A DNA stretch of 64,000 bases, taken from Ascidiaceihabitans sp034111945. Lineage in GTDB: Bacteria; Pseudomonadota; Alphaproteobacteria; Rhodobacterales; Rhodobacteraceae. The notes below the pieces were generated by a model. The model worked only from the letters and a program-made list of their open reading frames with translations, was not told the DNA's origin and did no database searches. Made by a program: the position numbers and the translations under genes. Of this stretch, positions 1-8,966 are shown in pieces. Location of the stretch: NCBI GenBank assembly GCA_047626725.1, contig JBLHSG010000024.1, positions 1 through 64,000 on the forward strand, given 5' to 3'. Each line of letters begins with the position of its first letter. Positions within the stretch are counted from its first letter, which is position 1.

Positions 1-910
1 GTGCTTTGTCCAAAAATGCCGCGACCAAATTTGGCTGTACGGTGCTAAGGCACTGCAATCCGAAATACCAGTAAACGTATTTATCATACGCTCGTGCACG
101 GATCGGGGCCGCCAAAAATGCGGCTAATTCCCCCTGATCATGCGCGATGTCTGCAATGTGATGAAAGTCTGCCTGACCGCATAAAATCACCGGTTTGCGG
201 TGTAAATACGCCTCAATTCCGACGGCTGAATTAATGGTCACAACACGAGATGCGGCAGACAAGATATCGTGGATATTTCCGTCAGAAATCGTCAAGTTCG
301 CGTGCTGGCTTTGTAGTTTTTGCAGGCGCGCCGCCGTTTCAGGGTCAATGTCGCGCGGATGTGGTTTCATCACAACGGGCCCTTCGACATTGGCCAAAAC
401 CGTTTCGACCATGTGCCAGCGATCCAAATAACACGTCTCACCAACAATACGGTGACCTTCGGATTGCAAGAACACCGCCACAGCACCATCAGGCAATTCT
501 GTCGCCTGTTCAGGCTGTTCATAACGTGAAGTACGACCACCCACCAAACGCTGTTTTATGCGTCGAAAAAACGGGCGCGCCAGATCGGCGTCAACGTCAG
601 CAGCGCGAAACGTCTGATCCGCAATTGATGAAAACGCGCGGATGCCATTCGGGTCCATGTTCCAGAACGGATAAACATAGGCGATGCCGGCATTCAACAC
701 GCGCGGATGTTTAATACGACCATGATTAATCACGTGAAATGCAGTGTCCGCGTTGACGCGATCAAGGGCCGTGTCACGATCAAGGGCGATCGTTTCGCAG
801 GTGTAATTTGCCGCCTCAAGACCGCCAATAAGCTTTTGGTAAAACGGCAATAACCCCGTGCCAAAAGGTCCAAGCCAAGAGCGCGGCAGGTGGAATACAA
901 AATCAGCCAC
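1..910 (-). CDS. Capsule polysaccharide synthesis/export protein, partial (3' end outside window)
   Basis: About 303 codons are open on the minus strand from a GTG at 910-908 to the window edge, so the C-terminus is missing. A G-run just upstream of the GTG can act as ribosome binding site. The protein has the features of the capsule synthase family (KpsC/KpsS-like): a central VVMKPHPRD motif, followed by TINSAVGIEAYLHRKPVILCG, which is the nucleotide-sugar-binding type C-terminal pattern. It probably transfers or helps export Kdo-type sugars for surface polysaccharide. It starts just after the rpoH terminator, so it is a separate transcription unit. Family assignment is fairly sure, exact substrate unknown. 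Confidence 0.72.
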   Translation of the reverse strand, partial: MADFVFHLPRSWLGPFGTGLLPFYQKLIGGLEAANYTCETIALDRDTALDRVNADTAFHVINHGRIKHPRVLNAGIAYVYPFWNMDPNGIRAFSSIADQTFRAADVDADLARPFFRRIKQRLVGGRTSRYEQPEQATELPDGAVAVFLQSEGHRIVGETCYLDRWHMVETVLANVEGPVVMKPHPRDIDPETAARLQKLQSQHANLTISDGNIHDILSAASRVVTINSAVGIEAYLHRKPVILCGQADFHHIADIAHDQGELAAFLAAPIRARAYDKYVYWYFGLQCLSTVQPNLVAAFLDKA

Positions 911-925
911 GTGCGCCCCCCCAAA

Positions 926-956
926 TAAAAAAACCTCGCCCAGTTACGGGCGAGGC
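926..956 (-). terminator. Rho-independent terminator of rpoH
   Basis: A perfect 8-bp stem (CCTCGCCC at 934-941, GGGCGAGG at 948-955) with a 6-nt loop is followed on the minus strand by a run of seven T (plus-strand A 927-933). It lies about 30 bp after the rpoH stop and before the start of the capsule gene. Confidence 0.9.
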
Positions 957-985
957 TAAATCATTCAGGCGCTCGCGGAAAGCCG

Positions 986-1882
986 TTAGGCCGTGGCCAT
1001 CAGGCCCTTTTCCTTGGCCAATTCACGCATGCGCTGTTGCAGCTTTTCGAATGCGCGCACTTCGATCTGGCGAATACGTTCGCGGCTGACACTGTACTGG
1101 CCGCTCAGATCCTCGAGCGTGATCGATTCATCGCTCAGGCGGCGCTGGGTCAGGATGTCTTTTTCCCGATCATTCAGCACATCCATCGCTTCGGCCAGCA
1201 TTTCGCGGCGCACAGTCAATTCGTCGTTTGCCTCGTAATCGCCAGCCTGATCAGCACTTTCGTCCTCGAGCCAATCTTGCCATTGCATCGTGCCTTCGCC
1301 ATCAGACCCGACAGTGGCATTTAGCGACGCATCGCCGCCACTCATCCTACGGTTCATGGAGATAACTTCGGCCTCTGTCACGCCCAGATCAGTCGCGATC
1401 CGTTTGACGTTTTCAGGGCGCATATCACCATCTTCAAGCGCACCAATTTTGGATTTCGCTTTGCGCAGATTAAAGAACAGCTTTTTCTGTGCAGACGTTG
1501 TGCCCAATTTGACCAAAGACCACGACCGCAGGATATATTCCTGAATGCTCGCACGGATCCACCACATCGCGTAGGTCGACAGGCGAAAGCCCTTTTCCGG
1601 ATCAAAGCGTTTGACCGCTTGCATCAGGCCAACATTGGCTTCGGAAATCACCTCGGCTTGGGGCAAACCGTATCCGCGGTAACCCATCGCAATTTTTGCA
1701 GCCAATCGCAGGTGCGACGTGACCATTTTATGGGCGGCTACGGTGTCTTCTTTTTCGACCCACGCTTTGGCGGCCATATATTCTTCTTCGGGTTCCAGCA
1801 GCGGGAATTTACGAATTTCCTGCATGTAACGGTTCAGGCCGCCCTCTGGTGTTGGCGCTGGAAGATTTGCATAATTTGCCAT
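986..1882 (-). CDS. rpoH: RNA polymerase sigma-32 factor RpoH
   Basis: The 298-residue protein has full sigma-70 regions 2 to 4: region 2 with RFDPEKGFRLSTYAMWWIRA, the RpoH box QKKLFFNLR shortly after, and a region 4 helix-turn-helix near the C-terminus (YSVSRERIRQIEVRAFEKL). It directs core polymerase to heat-shock and stress promoters. The RpoH box separates it from RpoD and stationary-phase sigmas. ATG at 1882 has a GGAGGG Shine-Dalgarno. It is followed by a strong terminator and preceded by a heat-shock-like promoter, so it is probably monocistronic and autoregulated. Rhodobacterales often carry two RpoH paralogues; which one this is cannot be told here. Confidence 0.97.
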   Translation of the reverse strand: MANYANLPAPTPEGGLNRYMQEIRKFPLLEPEEEYMAAKAWVEKEDTVAAHKMVTSHLRLAAKIAMGYRGYGLPQAEVISEANVGLMQAVKRFDPEKGFRLSTYAMWWIRASIQEYILRSWSLVKLGTTSAQKKLFFNLRKAKSKIGALEDGDMRPENVKRIATDLGVTEAEVISMNRRMSGGDASLNATVGSDGEGTMQWQDWLEDESADQAGDYEANDELTVRREMLAEAMDVLNDREKDILTQRRLSDESITLEDLSGQYSVSRERIRQIEVRAFEKLQQRMRELAKEKGLMATA

Positions 1883-1954
1883 GGTCTGTTCCCTCCGGTC
1901 TTAATTTCCCGCATTTAGCGCGGGGCCCAATTGATGTTTATGGGCTTAACATTC

Positions 1955-1984
1955 GATATGGGTGGCAATTTGTCCCGTTTCAAG
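1955..1984 (-). promoter_or_regulatory. Predicted heat-shock (sigma-32 type) promoter of rpoH
   Basis: On the minus strand CTTGAA (1984-1979) is separated by 16 bp from CCCATATC (1962-1955). This matches the sigma-32 pattern CTTGAA-n-CCCATnT. The start of transcription would lie about 65 nt before the rpoH ATG. The same bases can also be read as TTGAAA-17 bp-CATATC for the housekeeping sigma, so dual recognition is possible. Confidence 0.55.
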
Positions 1985-2121
1985 AGGTTCAGGCACCCAC
2001 TTTATTAATATTGTATTGAAATCGGCCAAATCCACATCTGTGTCAGGGGCCTCACGCATCTGTGCTGTTGGTGTCAAAAAGATATTAAGGCTTTGTAAAC
2101 ACAACGGGCCAAAGCCCTATT

Positions 2122-3159
2122 TTATGGGTCTATCGGGCGTTCTAGCGCAGTGATCAAATCAGACATGTCTTGCGGCAGCGGCGCTTCGAACCGCATTTTG
2201 TCACCTGATATTGGATGAACAAAACCTAAAACAGCAGCGTGCAGGGCCTGACGTTTGAAACCATCTAGTGCGGTAAAACCCGCCAAACTTAGTGATTTTT
2301 TCGGCAGTTTGCGTTTCCCGCCATAGGTCGGATCACCCACCAAACCGTGCCCAGCGTGCGACATGTGTACACGAATTTGATGCGTTCGGCCAGTTTCAAG
2401 CCAACATTCCATCAGCGCCAGCACCTGTGGCTGACCGTAACGATCAACCGTGCGCGCCCGTGTCACCGCGTGGCGACCACCCTGAAACAGCACCGCTTGG
2501 CGTTGGCGATCTGTCTTGTGACGGGCCAACTGTGTGGTCATGCGCAGGATATTACTGGTCTCAAAACTAGCACCACGCACACCGCGCAGCCGCGGATCAT
2601 TGGCGTCAGGCACACCGTAAACCAGCGCTTTGTAATAACGTTCGGTCGAGTGATCAGCGAACTGGGCGGCAAGCCCGTGGTGTGCCGCATCAGATTTTGC
2701 CACGACCAGCAGGCCGGATGTTTCTTTGTCGATGCGGTGCACAATACCGGGGCGTTTCATGCCACCAACACCTGACAGGCTATCGCCGCAGTGGTGCAGC
2801 AACGCGTTGACCAGGGTGCCAGACGGGCTGCCGGGGGCCGGATGCACAACCATGCCTGCGGGTTTGTTGACCACAATCAAATCGTCGTCTTCAAAGATAA
2901 CCTCAAGCGGGATGTCTTCGGGCAGAATATGGCTATCTTCGGCCATCGGCACGGTGATCAGCACGTCAGCCCCTGTCACGACTTTGGCCTTGGGGTTTGT
3001 GACCACAACGCCATCGATGCTGACCGCGCCGTCCAGAATCAATTTGCTCAAACGCGAGCGCGACAGCGACGCCTCCACTGGCACATCGCGCGCAACCGCC
3101 TTATCAAGACGTGTGGGCGGAGCCTCATCAATACGAAAACGAACGGAAGTGGTGGACAT
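2122..3159 (-). CDS. RluA/RluD-family 23S rRNA pseudouridine synthase
   Basis: A 345-residue protein with an N-terminal S4 RNA-binding domain (LSRSRLSKLILDGAVSIDG) followed by the pseudouridine synthase domain. The catalytic motif is HRIDKETSGLLVVAKSD, with the catalytic Asp in HRID, and the domain starts with VVNKPAGMVVHPAPG. It isomerises uridines in large-subunit rRNA, most likely the RluD sites in helix 69. The start at 3159 (MSTTSVRF) was chosen because the upstream in-frame extension overlaps the divergent DUF6476 gene and has low-complexity, non-family sequence. The start codons of the two divergent genes overlap by two bases. Specificity RluD versus RluC is inferred only from domain layout. 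Confidence 0.93.
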   Translation of the reverse strand: MSTTSVRFRIDEAPPTRLDKAVARDVPVEASLSRSRLSKLILDGAVSIDGVVVTNPKAKVVTGADVLITVPMAEDSHILPEDIPLEVIFEDDDLIVVNKPAGMVVHPAPGSPSGTLVNALLHHCGDSLSGVGGMKRPGIVHRIDKETSGLLVVAKSDAAHHGLAAQFADHSTERYYKALVYGVPDANDPRLRGVRGASFETSNILRMTTQLARHKTDRQRQAVLFQGGRHAVTRARTVDRYGQPQVLALMECWLETGRTHQIRVHMSHAGHGLVGDPTYGGKRKLPKKSLSLAGFTALDGFKRQALHAAVLGFVHPISGDKMRFEAPLPQDMSDLITALERPIDP

Positions 3160-3451
3160 GACAGATCCTGTTGAGCCAGTGGAACCAGCAAATTTGCGGT
3201 TCTTGCGGCGGTTGGTAACCGTGTTGACGGCCACAATGTTGGTGGGCGTTGTAGTGGTCGTTGGCCTGCTTGTCACGCGCCTGTCTGCAAAAGGGCCCGC
3301 ACTGCCCGAAATCGTGACCTTGCCGGACGGAAAAACCGCAACCGCGTTCACCCAAGGCGACGGCTGGTTTGCCATTGTGACAACCGACAACGAGATCCTG
3401 ATTTACAATCGCACCGACGGGCAATTGCGCCAGACAATCCAAATTGACTAG
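3158..3451 (+). CDS. Small single-pass membrane protein, DUF6476 type
   Basis: A 97-residue protein with a short acidic N-terminus (MTDPVEPVEPANLRF), one strongly hydrophobic helix (about residues 20-42, VVVVVGLLV core) and a C-terminal periplasmic domain with an ALPEIVTLPDGKTATAF motif and FAIVTTDNEILIYNR. It resembles the uncharacterised DUF6476 proteins that sit next to RluA-type synthases in Rhodobacterales. The ATG at 3158 overlaps the ATG of the divergent synthase by two bases, so both genes must be transcribed from promoters lying inside each other. Function unknown; topology N-in, C-out is inferred from basic residues before the helix. Confidence 0.8.
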   Translation: MTDPVEPVEPANLRFLRRLVTVLTATMLVGVVVVVGLLVTRLSAKGPALPEIVTLPDGKTATAFTQGDGWFAIVTTDNEILIYNRTDGQLRQTIQID

Positions 3452-3590
3452 GTCGCGCGCGCTGTTGGGTTGGTCACGATGCGGTTTTGCGCTGCAACGC
3501 GGCATCGCAGTTTGACCTTGATATGGTCGCTCAACACCGTTCACATGACATTTAATTTACCAACCTGACCCTGCAAAGGAGAGCACGGCC

Positions 3591-5855
3591 GTGCATTTCA
3601 TTAAAATTCTGGCGCTTACCGCCCTTTTGGCCTGTGCCGGCTATTCACCAGCCGCCGCGCAATCGCTCTTTTCCACAACATCTGGCGAGGACACGTCAGT
3701 CACCCTGCCTGACCCATTGACCGAAGACGCGGCAAACGCATTGATATCGCGCCTGTCCGACAGCGAAGTTCGCGCGCTTTTGTTAGATCAGCTAAACGCA
3801 CAAGCCGTCCCGGTCGACGACGGCGCAGGCCTTAGTGAATTTTTCTATCACGCGACAAAGGGTGCCGCGAATTCGGTCGCACAATCCATCCAAGCCCTGC
3901 CGATTTTGTTCGAAAAACAGCCCCAAGCCTTTGCTACGTTTTACGGAAAAATCGGCGGTGAAGGACTGCTAAAGCTACTGGGATACATGGTCGTCATGTT
4001 TGGCGGCGCTGTAATCGCCGAATTGATTTTCCGCCGCCTGATCATGAAATGGCAAATCCGAAAGCCGGCTGATTTTAACAACGTCACTTTGCGCGAAACC
4101 ATCGTGTTTTTATCGCAACGGCTGGCGCGCGAAATCGTGGCAGTTCTGGTTTTTATCATCGTTGCAATGTCGATCGGCCAAGCCATCCTGCCGCCATTCT
4201 TGGGCGGCGTTGTCGGGTTGATCGGGCCGTATCTGATTGCCTTTCCCCGTTTAATGGTGGCTGTGGGGCGGTTTTTGTTTGCGCCAAAGAACCCGTATTT
4301 CCGCTTGCTTAACGTTGATGATGCCACGGCAAAAGCGTCGGTTTTTCACAACTTTGGTTTTGCATTTTTGGTCGGGCTTTCCTTTGTCATCATCCAGTTC
4401 AACGAATTCAATGGCTTGCCGCGCGGCGAAGCACGTGTTGGATTTTGGCTGAACCTAGCCGTTCACGTGTACCTTGCGACCGTGATCTGGCGGTACCGCG
4501 ACGGCATGGTCAGCATGATGCGCGGCTTTGATCCAGACGTCACCCCAACCGAAGATCGCATCGCCCGCGCCTTTCCGTATTTCGCGATTTTTGTGACGTT
4601 GGGAATTTGGTGGATCATCCAGATCGTTGTCAGCTACGGCAATTTTGCCATGCTCGACGGCGCCCCTCATTACAAAACGATGACTTTGCTGATTTTTGCG
4701 CCTGCGATGGACACTGTGATCCGCGGTTTGGTGCGCCATCTTTCCCCCGCGATGACAGGCGAAGGGGCCGTGGCGGAACGTGCCTACCATTCGGCCAAGC
4801 GATCTTATGTTCGTATCGGGCGCGTTGTGGTGTTTGGCATGGTTATCATGGCGATTGCCGGGTTTTGGGGCATGTCAGCGACAAATATCGCATCCGCCGG
4901 GGTTGGGCCGCAATTGGCCGCCAAACTGATGGAATTCCTGATTATCATCGCCATTGGCTATCTGTTTTACGAAATCGTGTCGCTTTACATCAATCGCAAG
5001 CTCGCCGCGGAACAGACTGCGTCAGGGCATGATCCCGACGCCCAAGAGGTTGGCGGCGATGGTGGTGGAGCTGGTGGCTCACGTCTGTCCACAGTTTTAC
5101 CGCTAATTTTAGGCGTGTCGCGCGCCACTATTGTTGTGGTGTTTTTGCTGCTTGGCCTTGGCAACATCGGCGTCGATACCACCCCCCTACTCGCTGGTGC
5201 TGGTATCGCCGGTTTGGCCATTGGTTTTGGCGCGCAAAAGCTGGTGACAGACGTTGTGTCTGGCATCTTTTTCCTGATCGATGATGCGTTTCGCACTGGT
5301 GAATACGTGGCCGTTGACGGGACGATGGGCACTGTCGAAAACATCTCGATCCGGTCGATGCAATTGCGCCACCACAAAGGGCCTGTACATACGATTCCCT
5401 ACGGTGAAATCCCAAAAATCACGAATTTCAGCCGTGATTGGGTGATTATGAAGCTGCGTTTTACCGTGCCCTTTAATACCGATCCGAACATGGTCAAAAA
5501 GATCTTTAAAAAGATCGGCCAAGAGATGCTGTTGATGGACGAATTCAAAGACGATTTTCTACAGCCGTTTAAATCCCAAGGCATGCTTGAAATCGACGAT
5601 GTCGGCATGGTGTTTCGCGGTAAATTCATGGCCAAACCAGGCACACAGTTCACGATGCGCAAGGAAATTTTTAACCGCGTGAATGCCGCATTTGCAGAAA
5701 ACGGTATCGAATTTGCCCGCCGCGAAGTTCGGGTCGCCCTGCCCTCAATGGGAGACAAGGAATTGACAGCCGAGGACAAGGCTGCGATCGCCGCCGCCGC
5801 AACACAAGCCGCACAGGAACAGCTGCCAGCGGACGGTCAAAAGGATGATCGGTAA
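3591..5855 (+). CDS. MscS-family mechanosensitive ion channel, large (YbiO/MscM-like)
   Basis: 754 residues starting at a GTG with an AAAGGAG ribosome binding site 8 bp upstream. A signal peptide ends near residue 24 (ACAGYSPAAAQS), then a periplasmic N-domain and about ten membrane helices lead to the MscS core around residues 515-560, with the pore helix rich in Gly and Ala (LLAGAGIAGLAIGFGAQKLV) and the beta domain (GEYVAVDGTMGTVENISIRS). The C-terminus is Ala/Glu-rich. Such large MscS proteins release solutes on hypo-osmotic shock, useful in a marine cell accumulating betaines. Stand-alone gene. Confidence 0.93.
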   Translation: MHFIKILALTALLACAGYSPAAAQSLFSTTSGEDTSVTLPDPLTEDAANALISRLSDSEVRALLLDQLNAQAVPVDDGAGLSEFFYHATKGAANSVAQSIQALPILFEKQPQAFATFYGKIGGEGLLKLLGYMVVMFGGAVIAELIFRRLIMKWQIRKPADFNNVTLRETIVFLSQRLAREIVAVLVFIIVAMSIGQAILPPFLGGVVGLIGPYLIAFPRLMVAVGRFLFAPKNPYFRLLNVDDATAKASVFHNFGFAFLVGLSFVIIQFNEFNGLPRGEARVGFWLNLAVHVYLATVIWRYRDGMVSMMRGFDPDVTPTEDRIARAFPYFAIFVTLGIWWIIQIVVSYGNFAMLDGAPHYKTMTLLIFAPAMDTVIRGLVRHLSPAMTGEGAVAERAYHSAKRSYVRIGRVVVFGMVIMAIAGFWGMSATNIASAGVGPQLAAKLMEFLIIIAIGYLFYEIVSLYINRKLAAEQTASGHDPDAQEVGGDGGGAGGSRLSTVLPLILGVSRATIVVVFLLLGLGNIGVDTTPLLAGAGIAGLAIGFGAQKLVTDVVSGIFFLIDDAFRTGEYVAVDGTMGTVENISIRSMQLRHHKGPVHTIPYGEIPKITNFSRDWVIMKLRFTVPFNTDPNMVKKIFKKIGQEMLLMDEFKDDFLQPFKSQGMLEIDDVGMVFRGKFMAKPGTQFTMRKEIFNRVNAAFAENGIEFARREVRVALPSMGDKELTAEDKAAIAAAATQAAQEQLPADGQKDDR

Positions 5856-6070
5856 AGATGGCGCAAGACACCCGACAGATGAATCACCATATGCACCACA
5901 ACAAAACCGCCTAAAAATATAGCGTCCAAGCGGTGGACCTGCTTTGCCGTCATCGAATTTGACCTTTAGAAAACCCACGGTGAAACCACGTTATGACGCC
6001 AGCATATGATGGTCGGCATACTGATTTTGATCGTATGAATCGAACGCGGATGATTGACGCGATCACCGCC

Positions 6071-6883
6071 TTAGCCGCGGCGATCCAACATCGCGGCAAC
6101 AATTGCTTCGGGCGCGTCTTCTTGTACCAAATGCCCCGCACTGGGAATCCGCGTGATTTTGCCCCCTGCGATCAGATCAGCAAATTCTTGGCCTCGCGCA
6201 AATGGAATCCAGTCGTCTTTTTCACCCCAAAGCACCCGAACATCGCAGTCCATCGGCCCGTAGCTGTCTTGAATTTCATCAGTTTGGGACTGATCCATTT
6301 GCGCGATTTGGCGGTAGAATGCGGGTTGACCAATCGGCCCTAACCACGGTGTCATGTAGACTTCAAACGCATCTTCGCTCAGGGTTTTGTGCGCTGCGGT
6401 TTGTAGATACGCCCGCAACAACGCGGCGTGCATGTAGGCGGGCATTCTGGCAAAAGCAGCCTCGTGATTGCGCACATGCGTCACAAACGGGGATCCCCAC
6501 GGGCGCACAACCACCGCATCAAAAATCGTCAGCCGCGCGTATCTAAGCCCATCAATGTGCCAGGCCCGCATCGCAGTTGCGCCGCCAAAATCATGTGCCA
6601 AAACCTCTGGTCGATCCAATTCCCAGTGGTCAAACAACGCTGACATCAAACCGTTTTGAACAGTCAGCGACACGTCTTGGCCTTCGTGTTTTTCTGATTG
6701 TCCGTAACCAATCAAATCGAAAAAATACACCGTGAACCGTGCGGCCAACAGCGGTGCGATGCGTCGCCATACTTGTGATGAAAACGGTGTGCCATGCAAC
6801 AAAACCAGCGCTGGCCCGCTGCCGATCTTGCCCCATGCGATTTGGGTGCCGTTGTAATTAAAGCGGTTCTCAAGCAGTAGCAT
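6071..6883 (-). CDS. Alpha/beta-hydrolase with Asp nucleophile (haloalkane dehalogenase / epoxide hydrolase type)
   Basis: 270 residues. HGTPFSSQVW gives the oxyanion hole, the nucleophile elbow reads AHDFGGATA, the acid site is LWGEKDDWIP and the catalytic His is in SAGHLVQEDAP. The nucleophile is Asp, as in haloalkane dehalogenases, epoxide hydrolases and fluoroacetate dehalogenases, rather than Ser as in esterases. The cap domain lies between. No signal peptide, so cytoplasmic. It is divergently transcribed from an ArsR regulator with a 66-bp gap that holds imperfect repeats, so local control is likely. Substrate not deducible; perhydrolase or ester hydrolase activity is not excluded. Confidence 0.85.
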   Translation of the reverse strand: MLLLENRFNYNGTQIAWGKIGSGPALVLLHGTPFSSQVWRRIAPLLAARFTVYFFDLIGYGQSEKHEGQDVSLTVQNGLMSALFDHWELDRPEVLAHDFGGATAMRAWHIDGLRYARLTIFDAVVVRPWGSPFVTHVRNHEAAFARMPAYMHAALLRAYLQTAAHKTLSEDAFEVYMTPWLGPIGQPAFYRQIAQMDQSQTDEIQDSYGPMDCDVRVLWGEKDDWIPFARGQEFADLIAGGKITRIPSAGHLVQEDAPEAIVAAMLDRRG

Positions 6884-6949
6884 CGCGGCCTCTTGATCTG
6901 TATCAAATTCACCCCTAAAATAGGATTTATACTATATAGGAGTCAAGCT

Positions 6950-7249
6950 ATGAATGAGGTTACCAAGGCTCTTTCAAGCCAGCGCCGCCAACAGGTTCTA
7001 AAATGGCTTGTTGATCCGGTCGCCAATTTTCCGGCGCAGCATACGGGTGATCTGGAAAAAGACGGGGTGTGCGTGGGTTTCATTGCCGACAAGCTTGGCA
7101 TCGCGCAGCCATCGGCCACATCACAAATGAAGATTCTGCAAAACGCCGGTTTGGTGACCTCGACACGCATTGCACAATGGACATTTTACCGGCGAGACGA
7201 AGCTGGCATCACCCACGCACGGTCTGTTTTGAACGACATACTATCGTGA
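6950..7249 (+). CDS. ArsR-family winged-helix transcriptional regulator
   Basis: 99 residues with the ArsR wHTH fold: FIADKLGIAQPSATSQMKIL is the recognition helix region, then the wing (STRIAQWTFYRRDE). CVG at the start of the domain (residue about 40) is the only Cys, so a classical metal site of the SmtB/ArsR kind is not obvious. ATG at 6950 is preceded by TAGGAG. The gap to the divergent hydrolase holds CCTAAAATAGG (6913-6923) and a nearby TATAGGA, plausible operator sequences. It probably represses the hydrolase and itself in response to a small molecule. Confidence 0.85.
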   Translation: MNEVTKALSSQRRQQVLKWLVDPVANFPAQHTGDLEKDGVCVGFIADKLGIAQPSATSQMKILQNAGLVTSTRIAQWTFYRRDEAGITHARSVLNDILS

Positions 7250-7342
7250 TAATTTCCAAACGTATGAACCACAGAAAACCACAGCAAAATGCGGCTACTT
7301 AAGGAAATTTATTTGGCTCAGCTCACTGATGAAATTGACCCG

Positions 7343-7960
7343 TCAAGAACTGGGCGGTCGCGGCAGTTTCCAATCAAATCGAACGCTTACCAATCGCAGG
7401 ACAACTGCTAAAATCACCGCAATTGTCACAGCAATTTTTTCTGGAACATCAAGCCAAATACAACCAATATACGTCGCGCCACCAGCAAGGGCGGCAAGCG
7501 CATAGACGTCTTCATTCAGCACCCGCGGCACCTCAGCGGCCATGATATCGCGCAGCACACCGCCCCCGACCGCAGTCATAACACCCAGCAAAATCGCGCC
7601 CGGTGGTTCCAGCCCATACTCCATCGCCTTGCGACATCCCGCGACCGCAAAAACACCCAGCCCGACAGCATCCAGAACCATGACAGGCCGATTTAGGCGG
7701 TCAATTTGTGGCTTGAAAAAGAAGGCACAGACACCGGCCAAACTTGCCACAGCCATTGGCCACAAACTGCGCAAAACTTCGGGCGGGGTATCCCCCAACA
7801 ACAGATCGCGAATGATGCCACCAGCCACACCAGTCGCCACCGCAAGCACGAGAATACCAAAGATGTCGAAATCCTTGCGAATAGCGACCATCGCGCCACT
7901 TAGGCCAAACACAAAAGTGCCAAGCACATCGAGCATGCTAAACAGTGGGACCGCTGACAT
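7343..7960 (-). CDS. Trimeric intracellular cation (TRIC) channel / YicG-like membrane protein
   Basis: 205 residues with two copies of the UPF0126 (TRIC/glycine transporter) repeat: each has three membrane helices and the GG-x-(I/L)RD motif (GVAGGIIRDLLLG and AVGGGVLRDIMA). KDFDIFGILVLAV is the conserved helix between. The architecture and length are those of the family, members of which act as K+ channels or glycine uptake proteins in bacteria. Own GGAGAC ribosome binding site; no operon partners. Confidence 0.92.
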   Translation of the reverse strand: MSAVPLFSMLDVLGTFVFGLSGAMVAIRKDFDIFGILVLAVATGVAGGIIRDLLLGDTPPEVLRSLWPMAVASLAGVCAFFFKPQIDRLNRPVMVLDAVGLGVFAVAGCRKAMEYGLEPPGAILLGVMTAVGGGVLRDIMAAEVPRVLNEDVYALAALAGGATYIGCIWLDVPEKIAVTIAVILAVVLRLVSVRFDWKLPRPPSS

Positions 7961-8045
7961 TTTACTTTGTCTCCTGAGAACGCCTTGGCGCTACAGTTAC
8001 CGATAGGCGCGGGAATTGAAAGCTATGTGCGGCGCAACGGTGCCC

Positions 8046-8966
8046 TTAGGCGAGGCCGGTAACAACGCGGTCTTTTGCAGACAGCAGGTCGGCCAATGGG
8101 ATAGCCATATCTTTCAGCATCGGGCCATAGCGCATCCAGCGCGCAACCGCATCGTCGTACAGCGGCTGACGGACCTGAGACACCGACGCGGTATTGACCG
8201 GACGGCTGCCAGCCGCGTGATCCAGAACAGCGTCTTCCCATTTTAATCCACAAAATTCCAAGACACTTTCCATCATCGGGCGCACGTCGCTGACAACGGC
8301 TTCATACGGCACGATCTTGGCCCGGTCGGGCAGCACGCTGGCCCAATAATCGGTGATTTTTTGGTAGTTTTGGTACACTGTCCCAAGGTTTTGAAAATCC
8401 GTGGTGAACGGCTGGTTGCGACCAAAATTTTGGGTCCAGTTCGACAGACAGCAGGCCATCGGATGCCTGCGCATAATGACAAAACGTGCGCGTGGCAGCG
8501 CCAAGGCCAACATGCCAATGTACATGTAGTTGATCGGAAGTTTATCGGTAATCACATCACCGCTGATACCGCTGGCACGAACGGATGCGATGTAGGCCTC
8601 GGCGAACAGATTGATGTCATCCGCCGCAATGATGTTTTTGTCGCGTTCTTCCATGATGGCGACCAGCCGCTGGGATTGCCCGAACGCCACGCGCGATGCA
8701 TTCATTTCGCCGCCCGGCTGTATCAAGGTGTGGCGCGATAGCATTTGTTCCATCAGGGTTGTGCCGGATCTTGGCATGCCACACACAAAGATCGGCGCGA
8801 CATCAGACAAACCCGCTGTGCCATCCAGCTTTGATATCAACGCCGGTGTGAACAGCGCGATCATGCGGTCAATCTGACCCACGTGTTTTTCAGGGTCGAA
8901 TGAATACTCTTGAGCCGTCAGCGCGTTGCCTGCAAAAAAGTGATCATACGATTTCTGATAGTCTTT
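8046..8966 (-). pseudogene. Sulfotransferase half of a TPR-sulfotransferase interrupted by an in-frame amber codon
   Basis: This segment continues the TPR gene upstream in exactly the same reading frame, after a TAG at 8969-8967. It encodes the sulfotransferase domain with the PAPS 5'-phosphate loop CGMPRSGTTLMEQMLSRH, then ITDKLPINYMYIGML and a 3'-phosphate-type region (FVIMRRHPMACCLS). The first residues after the stop (KDYQKSYDHFFAGNAL) fit the usual family linker between TPRs and the catalytic domain, so a single nucleotide change explains the break. The first possible downstream start is the GTG at 8882, without a good ribosome binding site. It would transfer sulfate from PAPS to an unknown acceptor if read through. 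Confidence 0.82.
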
